Shown in pieces: positions 57,125 through 63,622 of a stretch of 64,000 nt of DNA (position 1 is its first letter; each line of letters opens with the position of its first letter). Source of the DNA: Echinicola sp. 20G (GTDB lineage Bacteria > Bacteroidota > Bacteroidia > Cytophagales > Cyclobacteriaceae); contig NZ_AP024154.1 of assembly GCF_015533855.1 (NCBI RefSeq), positions 5,291,501 through 5,355,500 of the forward strand, given 5' to 3'. A program made the position numbers and the translations under genes. A model generated the notes under the pieces. The model was not told the origin of the DNA, searched no databases, and worked only from the letters and a program-made list of their open reading frames with translations.

Positions 57125-58213
57125 TTATTTTGCTTCCATGAGATCCCATATGCTTTCAGAAATTTTAGCAAATATTTCGTCCTGCTCTGATTCATTAAGA
57201 CCTGCAATAGGATTAGAAGGGGAATTCGTAGCTTGAAATTTAGATAGTTTTTTGATTCGAGGAAATAAAGAATGTCTTATGATAATAGGTATTATCAAAC
57301 CACCTTCCTTTTCTACGTTTTCCAAAAGCTTTGGTATTTCAACATGGTTAATAAAATCAGATGCCAAAAAATCAGGGCTTATGAGTAGAATGCCAATTTT
57401 AGATTCTGCCATTGATTGCTTAACAGTCTCAAACCATTTATCTCCAGGTTTAAGTTTGTCGTCCGACCAGACCCGAATGTTCCCAATTTCCTCTAGAGGT
57501 TTAAGATGAATTTTCAGTCTATTTTTCCAAATCTCATCTTTGTGAGAATAGCTAATGAAGATGTTATTTTCTTTTAGGCCTATTTTTGGGATTTTAACAT
57601 CATTTAAAATTACGCCTGTTTCTTCTAATAGTTTATTTATTGAATTTAATATGGGAATTGTAATTTTCGAGTCCCCGGTTAAGAGATTTTTTTTACATTC
57701 TTCGCAGAAAGCGTTGCCCTTCATACTTTTTTTTATATCCAATTTGGAAGTTTTTACATCGTAAACACATTCCCTTGTGCCTTGATGGTTCTTATGTGAC
57801 GGATTTAAGAAGTTTAAACTATATCTAGCCAAATAATAAATGAAATATGCATCCATTTTATTCTCAGGAATAATAGTGTCTGCAACCCCGTTGGTAGTAA
57901 ATATCCCGAGTCCTTTTTCAGGTTCACTACTTCCGAAGATATTATAATATTCATCGTAGACTGGATTGTCCGTAATTAATAGAACATAGGGATGAAAACC
58001 GCCAATTTCCCGACGTCTCTGATCCATTGTTTTAAACAACAGTCGAGCATCAATTTCATCGGGAAACATGATGTTAAAATCTCTTTGGTTGTTCTGATCA
58101 ATAATACTATATTCTAAATCATCTTGGAGCTCATTTGCCCTTTTTACAGAATTTTCTATAGCACTTTGAAAGTCTTCTGAGAGATTAAAAATTTCAATTG
58201 GAATTTTTGCCAT
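57125..58213 (-). CDS. Cargo gene B: TIR-domain protein with an N-terminal Cys-containing domain
   Basis: 362 residues from the ATG at 58211-58213 (MAKIPIEIFNLSEDFQSAIE); a longer frame to 58261 adds 16 residues of no clear value. The N-terminal ~210 residues hold RRREIGGFHPYVLLITDNPV, a RECVYDVKTSKLDIKK segment and a CEECKK pair, a pattern I cannot assign. The C-terminal ~150 residues are a TIR domain: NNIFISYSHKDEIWKNRLKI, NIRVWSDDKLKPGDKW, ILLISPDFLASDFINHVEIP, where the Glu may be the NADase residue. It is likely an immune effector or signalling protein. A small partner gene lies upstream. Confidence 0.8.
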   Translation of the reverse strand: MAKIPIEIFNLSEDFQSAIENSVKRANELQDDLEYSIIDQNNQRDFNIMFPDEIDARLLFKTMDQRRREIGGFHPYVLLITDNPVYDEYYNIFGSSEPEKGLGIFTTNGVADTIIPENKMDAYFIYYLARYSLNFLNPSHKNHQGTRECVYDVKTSKLDIKKSMKGNAFCEECKKNLLTGDSKITIPILNSINKLLEETGVILNDVKIPKIGLKENNIFISYSHKDEIWKNRLKIHLKPLEEIGNIRVWSDDKLKPGDKWFETVKQSMAESKIGILLISPDFLASDFINHVEIPKLLENVEKEGGLIIPIIIRHSLFPRIKKLSKFQATNSPSNPIAGLNESEQDEIFAKISESIWDLMEAK

Positions 58214-58324
58214 TAGCTGTATTTTTTTGATTAATGGTGAGATTGACGCATTTAAAATCACTCAATAAGTATTGCCATTAAGTTAATCAAATAAATTAAG
58301 TGCTTTCATTTGGTAAATTGCAGA

Positions 58325-58374
58325 GAACGCTAGGCTAAACTGCGTTTAATGCAGTTTAGGTTTTGTTAGGTTCT
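58325..58374. repeat. Compound inverted repeat overlapping the end of the 121-aa cargo gene
   Basis: Inner CTAAACTGC (58335-58343) and GCAGTTTAG (58351-58359) form a perfect 9-bp stem. Outer arms AGAAC and GTTCT pair with CTA/TAG between them and bulges. The stop codon of the gene (58356-58358) lies in the stem. No T run follows on either strand, so a plain terminator is unlikely. Confidence 0.6.
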
Positions 58375-58721
58375 GTTTTAATTTCTTCGACAAGATATCC
58401 CGAAAGAAGGTATTTTTCTGAATCCAAAGTCACTTCTCCATTCAGTTTTTTAATTATCTCCTCAAATGATTCAAAAGGGCCTACTTCTTTACCAAATAAA
58501 TCATCAGGTTCGACACTGGAGTAATCATATACTCTTGTAAATCCTTCATCTGAATCATCAAATTTTTCAAAAATCAGTGCAAAATAGCCTTCTTTAGTTT
58601 TTCCTAAAGTTACATAACGGAAACATCTGAAATTATTTGTAAAGAATTCCCCAAGAAATTGTTCTACCTCTTTCCCTGAATTTATAATAGGTAGTATTTC
58701 AGACAGATTTAAGTATCTCAT
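58356..58721 (-). CDS. Cargo gene C: small acidic protein of unknown function (121 aa)
   Basis: No family recognised. It starts MRYLNLSEILPIINSGKEVE and has FLGEFFTNNFRCFRYVTLGK, EGYFALIFEKFDDSDEGFTR and a final KTEPNKT. Acidic, soluble, alpha/beta, without signal peptide, which is the style of immunity proteins. It precedes the TIR gene on the same strand by 142 bp, so it may be the immunity or regulator partner, but this is inference. The start is 24 bp inside the end of the conserved repeat block. Confidence 0.55.
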   Translation of the reverse strand: MRYLNLSEILPIINSGKEVEQFLGEFFTNNFRCFRYVTLGKTKEGYFALIFEKFDDSDEGFTRVYDYSSVEPDDLFGKEVGPFESFEEIIKKLNGEVTLDSEKYLLSGYLVEEIKTEPNKT

Positions 58722-58744
58722 TAATCCTTAATTGAACCTAACGG

Positions 58745-59110
58745 CTGAAATTACGCCATTGGTGTATACACAATATTATTTAACCATTTCTTAATTTATT
58801 GTTATACAGATATTTATAGATAATCGATTGACGAGGTAATCTTTTGCAAGGATTTAATGAAGGTTTCCCATTGGGTCTTAGGCCAAGTGACATACTTCGC
58901 CTAGTTGGGGCAAGGAGAACACTTTTTGCAGATTCTCCAAAAACGACATATATTCTCTCTGTTACCTTGATCCTTATTTGTGTGCTACATCGAACATATA
59001 AACGCATTGCGTATACATCTTCTATTCCAAGTTACTTGAAGCTCATTTCACTAATTTCAAACGCTTATTAAACACTTGTAAACATTTACAAGTGAACATA
59101 TTCATTAAAA
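58745..59110 (+). repeat. Conserved non-coding block of repeat unit 3
   Basis: Matches 54790-55168 of unit 2 along its whole length, with the landmarks CGCCATTGGTGTATA, TTTTGCAAGGATTTAATG, CCTAGTTGGGGCAAGGAGAA, TTCTCCAAAAACGACAT and GCGTATACATC. This copy is uninterrupted and runs straight into the intact secreted gene at 59215. Its left edge is also the point where the minus-strand cargo gene C begins. Confidence 0.75.
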
Positions 59111-59214
59111 ATAAGAAATAGGTGAATCAAATGAAATACCCCCTTTACGGTATTTTTTACCTACTCCAAAACCACTATCTTGAAAAGTTTAATATCCCCA
59201 ACAACCCCCATTTA

Positions 59215-59622
59215 ATGAAAAAACGCCTACTCCTCCTCTACCTTACTTTTTTCTTTGCATTTGCACAGGCATATGGTCAGACGGTATATATAACCAAGAC
59301 GGGGACCAAATACCATAAATCGTCCTGCAATTATTTAAAGTATAGTGCTATAAGCCTCCAACTCTCAGATGCCAAAAAGAAAGATTATACTGCTTGCAGC
59401 GTGTGCAAGCCTAGTACTATAGTGAGGAATGATAATAGCAGTACACAAGCCAAAGCTGCAAGTGAAATAAATAATGTAACTCCCTCTAAAGCCAGCACCA
59501 CAAAAGCATCTCCCCAACCCAAGGCTAATTCTGTTCGCTGTTCCGGTACCACCAAAGCAGGAAGCCAATGTAAAAGAATGACCAAAAGTGCCAATGGTAA
59601 ATGCTTTCAGCATGGCGGGTAG
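59215..59622 (+). CDS. Repeat unit 3: intact secreted Cys/His-module protein
   Basis: 135 residues. The ATG at 59215 begins a signal peptide (KKRLLLLYLTFFFAFAQAYG) cut before QTVYITKTGTKYHKSSC. The first module has KYHKSSCNYLKYSA and TACSVCKP, a Cys/His set that could bind metal. A Ser/Thr/Lys-rich linker leads to a C-terminal module RCSGTTKAGSQCKRM-KCFQHGG, the C-x8-C-x10-C-x2-H type seen in DUF5763-like proteins. Most likely exported. It is the only intact copy of four. Function unknown; its persistence beside changing cargo suggests selection or a role in the array. Confidence 0.75.
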   Translation: MKKRLLLLYLTFFFAFAQAYGQTVYITKTGTKYHKSSCNYLKYSAISLQLSDAKKKDYTACSVCKPSTIVRNDNSSTQAKAASEINNVTPSKASTTKASPQPKANSVRCSGTTKAGSQCKRMTKSANGKCFQHGG

Positions 59623-59830
59623 TAAATAGGTAGTCAAATGAGCTTATCCTCATTTTGCTATTTTACTATTGTTATCCGAAAATTGGAATTACAAAATCCA
59701 AAGATAGAAAGGTGCAGATGCATTCTTCACCAAGTCGGGGATCGTAATCACAGATTACATCTAGTAAAGTAGGCGTCCTTATACATTACCAACCTCACTA
59801 TCTACCATGCCAGCAGACAAGTACAGACTG

Positions 59831-59932
59831 TACCGATAACTATCGGTAAGAACCGTATCCCGAAAGCTTTCGGGAGTCGTGTAAGACCGTGTGCGCCATG
59901 GCGTAGGCGCACCGTGAGCCATAGGCTCACGG
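59831..59932. repeat. Cluster of four perfect short palindromes at the 3' end of the DoxD cargo
   Basis: TACCGATA/TATCGGTA (59831-59848), TCCCGAAAG/CTTTCGGGA (59858-59875), GTGCGCC/GGCGCAC (59891-59912) and CCGTGAGCC/GGCTCACGG (59912-59932). All are perfect. They lie 21 bp after the DoxD gene stop. No T run follows, so they are more like recombination or REP-type palindromes than a terminator. Confidence 0.65.
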
Positions 59933-59953
59933 CCGTCCACTCATTAGCTTTTA

Positions 59954-60970
59954 TTATTTTTTAACTTGATGTTCCCAATAAGCCCCACTAATGTCTGTGA
60001 TTTTAAGCGTATATGTCCCTTTAGACAAACTTGATAAAACTTCATTATCCAAATTTAGCTTTGCTTTTGCCCCTAATGGAACAATTAAACTGTGCTTACC
60101 TGGTTTTATTTTAGAAACATAATAGTTTAAGATACTCTCTTTATCCATGGTAGCTAAATCTTCTTGGGTATATTCAATAATTGTGTTGTTTTTGTTGTCA
60201 TACAATTCAATTCCTATCACCCAAGAACCATAAACATCCACGCCTTCCGTCCTATAAACATCAAAACTTAATCTGTTTTCGCTGATTTTTCCATCTGTAA
60301 TTTCCAATTTTGGCTTTACCGATTTATTTTGGAGTGTTCCCCATACACCGCTGTGAAATACTTGGTTTGTCATTAAAGTCACTCCTAAAATAAATAGAGA
60401 ACCTATTAAAACAACTTTTGGAAAAACCCTTTCTTTTATTGGCAAAATACCTGAACCCAGCCAAGCAAACCATTTCTTTTTGGTAATTGCAAAATTGTTT
60501 TTTATCAGATAATTGTCGAGGGAGTATTTCCCACTACCTGTTAAGAATAAAACAAAACCTGTGGCGATTCCTAGAATTCCTATTTGCCATTCGTCAAGGC
60601 AAGTTGTGCCAATCCAACCAGAGCCTAAAAGGATCCCCATAGCCAAGCCAAAAACACCAATGCTCATTATTCTGGTAAACAAACCGAACATAATAAACAA
60701 ACCGACAATACCTTCAACAACCGTAAAAATCACCATATTAATCCAAAGTGCATCTAGATTTTCCACCAAGTATTGTATGATGGGTTTTATACCCAAGGCG
60801 TTGGGTAAAAAGGCATTAAATTTTTCACCAATATAACCCGCTACTTCAGGGTCAAGCTTATCGGCTAATACGGTTCTTCTCCAAAATGCCGAAAAATAGG
60901 TCCAACCTACTACTAATCTTAATGCGAGTGCCAGAAGCCCTGCATCATTTTTTAAACTTACATTCTTCAT
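59954..60970 (-). CDS. DoxD-DoxA fusion, thiosulfate:quinone oxidoreductase-type membrane protein
   Basis: 338 residues. The N-terminal ~200 residues are a DoxD/DoxX-like membrane domain with helices such as ALALRLVVGWTYFSAFWRRT, MVIFTVVEGIVGLFIMFGLF and IGILGIATGFVLFLTG. The C-terminal ~110 residues after one more helix are a periplasmic DoxA-like domain (VKPKLEITDGKISENRLSFD, GIELYDNKNNTIIEYTQEDL, YTLKITDISGAYWEHQV). In archaea DoxD and DoxA together oxidise thiosulfate to tetrathionate with quinone. Here they are fused. It is the last gene of a four-gene operon with DsrE and DoxX proteins, pointing to sulfur or thiol redox chemistry. Confidence 0.8.
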   Translation of the reverse strand: MKNVSLKNDAGLLALALRLVVGWTYFSAFWRRTVLADKLDPEVAGYIGEKFNAFLPNALGIKPIIQYLVENLDALWINMVIFTVVEGIVGLFIMFGLFTRIMSIGVFGLAMGILLGSGWIGTTCLDEWQIGILGIATGFVLFLTGSGKYSLDNYLIKNNFAITKKKWFAWLGSGILPIKERVFPKVVLIGSLFILGVTLMTNQVFHSGVWGTLQNKSVKPKLEITDGKISENRLSFDVYRTEGVDVYGSWVIGIELYDNKNNTIIEYTQEDLATMDKESILNYYVSKIKPGKHSLIVPLGAKAKLNLDNEVLSSLSKGTYTLKITDISGAYWEHQVKK

Positions 60971-60976
60971 AGTTTA

Positions 60977-61399
60977 TTAGATTGTAAGAGTGATAAACCC
61001 TTTCTTAAGAAGTTGAAAACCGTATAAAATACCATTGGGTGTTATTTCAAGATTACCTGGCAAGGATTCTGGATTTATGTTGAATTTAGAAAGTGAAATT
61101 CCACAAACAATAACTTTTACATTTTGAGCTTTTGCTTTTTCCAACAATTCATTAAAATCCGAATTATCTGCTATCTCATTAACTGTTTTACCACAAATGA
61201 TTACATAAAACTCTCCGTACTTTCTCCTGTCTTCTTTTGCTAATGCATTTGCAGTAAGCAGAACAGGTTTAAGTTGTTGTATGTTTTTTGAAAGCACTAG
61301 ATAATTATTCTTTTCTGGATTAATCTCTTGGGCATGTAATTGGATTGTTCCAAATAATAAAAGGAACATTGTTGTTATATATATGATTGAATTTCTCAT
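60977..61399 (-). CDS. Exported DsrE/DsrF-like protein
   Basis: 140 residues. A signal peptide (IIYITTMFLLLFGTIQLHAQ) precedes a Rossmann-like domain with LKPVLLTANALAKEDRRKYG, EFYVIICGKTVNEIAD and AQNVKVIVCGISLSKFN. The Cys in VIVCGISL sits where DsrE-type proteins hold a sulfur-carrying Cys. It starts inside the DoxX gene end (4-bp overlap) and lies 6 bp before the DoxD gene, so it may shuttle sulfane sulfur for them. Confidence 0.75.
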   Translation of the reverse strand: MRNSIIYITTMFLLLFGTIQLHAQEINPEKNNYLVLSKNIQQLKPVLLTANALAKEDRRKYGEFYVIICGKTVNEIADNSDFNELLEKAKAQNVKVIVCGISLSKFNINPESLPGNLEITPNGILYGFQLLKKGFITLTI

Positions 61400-61806
61400 T
61401 GTTTTTGAGTTTTTAGATTTGAATTAATACTAAAAAAAAGAAGTCCGCCAAGTATGGCTACATTCTTAAAATGCGGACCTAAAGTTGTCATTTGTCCAAC
61501 TTGTATGGTTAGCGTAATAGGAATTAGAACTGCAATTAACATTATTGCTGCAATTCGGGTTTTAAAGCCTATAAGTAACGAAACACCCGCTATTAACATG
61601 ACAACACCTGATAGAATCACAGCTGTTTCGGGTGTGCCAAGAATATGCCCTATAAAACCAATAGAGGCATTTTCTATCCTGCTCACGGTTTTTTCGGTAT
61701 TAAAAAAATGAATTGAGCTCGCCACTATAAAAATCAGGCTTATCATAATGCGAAGAATAACTACAGACCTGTAGCTAACTTCAAGTGTTTTTTCTTGAAA
61801 TTCCAT
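61396..61806 (-). CDS. DoxX-family membrane protein
   Basis: 136 residues with four membrane helices (VVILRIMISLIFIVASSIHF, SGVVMLIAGVSLLIGFK, IAAIMLIAVLIPITLTIQVG, NVAILGGLLFFS). The loop FKTRIAAIML and the last helix fit the DoxX family. Its stop overlaps the DsrE gene start by 4 bp (ATGA), so the pair is translationally coupled. Substrate unknown; by context a sulfur/thiol redox role. Confidence 0.8.
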   Translation of the reverse strand: MEFQEKTLEVSYRSVVILRIMISLIFIVASSIHFFNTEKTVSRIENASIGFIGHILGTPETAVILSGVVMLIAGVSLLIGFKTRIAAIMLIAVLIPITLTIQVGQMTTLGPHFKNVAILGGLLFFSINSNLKTQKQ

Positions 61807-61875
61807 TTGTAATCTTTGTAATTGATAAATAGCAGTAATGGCAACTGCTTTGAGTTTTCTTGTTTAGAAAATCAA

Positions 61876-62253
61876 TTACGAATAAACCTTGAGGTTCTGA
61901 TATAGAATATACAGTGGAACATCAGTGGCTTGTTGGCTTTTTGATGCATTAAGGTTGAAAGAATGCTTGAGTAAATAGATTGTAAAATCAAAACGAAAAG
62001 CATCCGATATTAGAAAGTCTGATAGCTGAAAAGTTGGTTTTGAAATATCCTGAACGGTTTCAGAAACCTCAAAATTCTGGCAATCTGATTGGGAAATTGT
62101 AGATTGACTCTTGTTTAGAACTTTTGTTTGGGGAATCCCTAATTCGGCCTGAATAATATTCCGAACCTTACAAGGTGAAAGTAAAAGCAAACATGCCAAT
62201 CCAAATACGGACAGAATTGAAATGATTTTTTTTATTTCCAGGCTTTCTTTCAC
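61876..62253 (-). CDS. Small exported or membrane protein ahead of the DoxX operon
   Basis: About 125 residues if started at the GTG at 62251-62253 (VKESLEIKKIISILSVFGLA); an ATG-starting frame reaches 62334 but its first part lies in the repeat unit. One hydrophobic segment (ISILSVFGLACLLLLSPC) precedes CKVRNIIQAELGIPQ, then TISQSDCQNFEVSETVQDIS. This type of protein is found in front of accessory operons in Bacteroidota; no function known. A -7-like box TAACTTTG lies just upstream of the GTG, so the true start is uncertain. Confidence 0.5.
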   Translation of the reverse strand: MKESLEIKKIISILSVFGLACLLLLSPCKVRNIIQAELGIPQTKVLNKSQSTISQSDCQNFEVSETVQDISKPTFQLSDFLISDAFRFDFTIYLLKHSFNLNASKSQQATDVPLYILYQNLKVYS

Positions 62254-62304
62254 TTTTGCAAAGTTAATAATAAATGGCTTTGAAGCTGAATTATGGTATT
62301 TATA

Positions 62305-62665
62305 ATATAACGAGCACATAAACGCATTGTGCATACATCCACTATATATTATTTTTGAATACAGGCCATTCCAGTTAATAGAAGCTTATTTACCTAAATT
62401 CAAACACTTCTAAACATTTACGATTGGATATTTACATTAAAACTAAGAAATAGGTGAAACAAATAAAGCAATTCCCACTAAAGCATCTCCCCAACCCAGG
62501 GCTCCTTCTGTTCGCTGTTACGGTACTACTAAAGCTGGAAGCCGATGCAAAAGAATGACCAAAAGTGCTAATGGTAAATGCTTTCAGCATGGAGGTTAGC
62601 GAATAGGTAATACCATGGCCTAATCCTTTATTAAAACAATCAGGAAACGGGAATTACAAATTCCT
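62305..62665 (+). pseudogene. Repeat unit 4: internally deleted copy
   Basis: Begins with the last third of the conserved block (CACATAAACGCATTGTGCATACATCC) and runs through AAAACTAAGAAATAGGTGAA. It then jumps straight to the distal part of the secreted gene: the Ser/Thr linker and the C-terminal module with CGATGCAAAAGAATGACC and TGCTTTCAGCATGGAGG, followed by the stop and tail GAATAGGTAAT. The signal peptide and first module are missing. The joint GGTGAAACAAATAAAGC fuses two sites that in the other units read GGTGAATCAAATG and AAGTGAAACAAATAAA. Confidence 0.78.
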
Positions 62666-63036
62666 AGGATATATGGGAGAAGAAACATTCTTCTCCCAGT
62701 TGGCGGGCCAACAGTATTTTGGGTGAAACAACCGTCGGTACACCAAACGGTGTAAGGGAAAGCCTATGCCCAAAAAACAGCCCATAAGTTGTCCCAAAGC
62801 CCACAAAATGGGCAAAGAAAAACCTAAATACCACCAAACAGCAGGCAAAATACAGCTCAGGTACCGGATTTTTAAGTTCAAACCTCCAAAGATACAAAAG
62901 GGGAAAAAGCTTTCCCCATAATTACCCCTTTCCCTGCACCACTCGTTCAATACTGCACTCATGCCTGCCCGCCATTGGAGGGGTCGGCCGTTCCGGCCAC
63001 ACGAATGCTTAGTTATTGGCGGTAGTTAGTATTTTT
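62600..63036. other. Spacer between unit 4 and the Cys-rich peptide cargo
   Basis: No gene that I trust; a minus-strand open frame of about 100 codons exists but has no start signal or conserved features. The spacer holds a perfect 10-bp hairpin GGGAGAAGAA-ACA-TTCTTCTCCC at 62675-62697, in the tail region of unit 4, and the compound repeat at 62969-63022. Confidence 0.5.
62969..63022. repeat. Compound inverted repeat at the 3' end of the Cys-rich peptide cargo
   Basis: Outer CCGCCA (62969-62974) pairs with TGGCGG (63017-63022), and an inner GGCCG (62986-62990) with CGGCC (62994-62998), loop TTC. It ends 14 bp after the stop of the gene at 63037. No T run follows. Confidence 0.55.
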
Positions 63037-63273
63037 TCAACCTTCGTTGCACATCACTCTCGTTCTATACCAATAGCAAGGATTACCCCAACGGCAAACC
63101 CAAACATAGTTGTTGTGGCATACTTGAATTCCACAATTACAAGCGCGGCTTATTCCCGCTGCTTCTAATTCCTGAAGTTCTTCTTCAGTCGCACGAATTG
63201 CTTCGACTTCTTCTCCGTCAATTTTCAAGATGATTTTTACATCTTCAATAACCATTTCACTTAACTTTTTCAT
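63037..63273 (-). CDS. Cargo gene D: Cys-rich 78-aa peptide, precursor-like
   Basis: 78 residues. The N-terminal ~42 residues are acidic and helical (MKKLSEMVIEDVKIILKIDG, then RATEEELQELEAAGISR), like the leader of a ribosomally made natural product or bacteriocin, including an AAG just ahead of the break. The C-terminal ~34 residues hold six Cys, starting CNC and ending RVMC, with many Trp/Tyr. The gene at 63340 has the same length and layout. No modification enzyme is visible in the window, so the class cannot be named. Confidence 0.6.
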   Translation of the reverse strand: MKKLSEMVIEDVKIILKIDGEEVEAIRATEEELQELEAAGISRACNCGIQVCHNNYVWVCRWGNPCYWYRTRVMCNEG

Positions 63274-63339
63274 TTTTAGAAATTTAATATATATTGCCTA
63301 CTCTGTCTGGTTTTCGGCTTCCCCGTTTTAAAGTTTTTT

Positions 63340-63576
63340 CTAAGTACATACTACTCTTGGTGAACTGCCTGTGCAGTCGCAATACCCATCTCTTGAGCAG
63401 GTTCTAGTGACAGACTGTCCATTACACGTGCAAGTTATCCTGACACTATCGACTTCAACTTCACCTAATTTATCAATAATGAAAGTCTTGACTGTTTCAG
63501 TACCATTTCTTAAGTCTTCATCAATTTCTATGATGAGCTTTCGGTTGTTGATTAATTCTTGTTCAGATTTTTTCAT
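63340..63576 (-). CDS. Cargo gene E: Cys-rich 78-aa peptide, precursor-like
   Basis: 78 residues, same size as the peptide at 63037. Leader-like start MKKSEQELINNRKLIIEIDE, then TFIIDKLGEVEVDSVRI, and a C-terminal tail with six Cys that begins CTC and ends RVVCT. It has GS/TC-rich spacing between the Cys, whereas the other peptide is Trp/Tyr-rich. The two probably arose from a common ancestor and may be co-transcribed (66-bp gap). Function unknown. Confidence 0.6.
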   Translation of the reverse strand: MKKSEQELINNRKLIIEIDEDLRNGTETVKTFIIDKLGEVEVDSVRITCTCNGQSVTRTCSRDGYCDCTGSSPRVVCT

Positions 63577-63622
63577 TTGTTTTTATTTTATTATTGCTTA
63601 CTCTTAATAGTTTTCGGCTAAC

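Noticed and set aside
62654..62962. 102-codon minus-strand frame in the spacer before the Cys-rich peptides
   Set aside because: No start signal or usable family, and an overlapping alternative frame is also open; composition fits non-coding repeat DNA. Kept only as spacer.
57064..63022. A true integron cassette array with attC sites
   Set aside because: Core boxes RYYYAAC/GTTRRRY are not both present at any site and no integron integrase is in the window. Reported only as attC-like.
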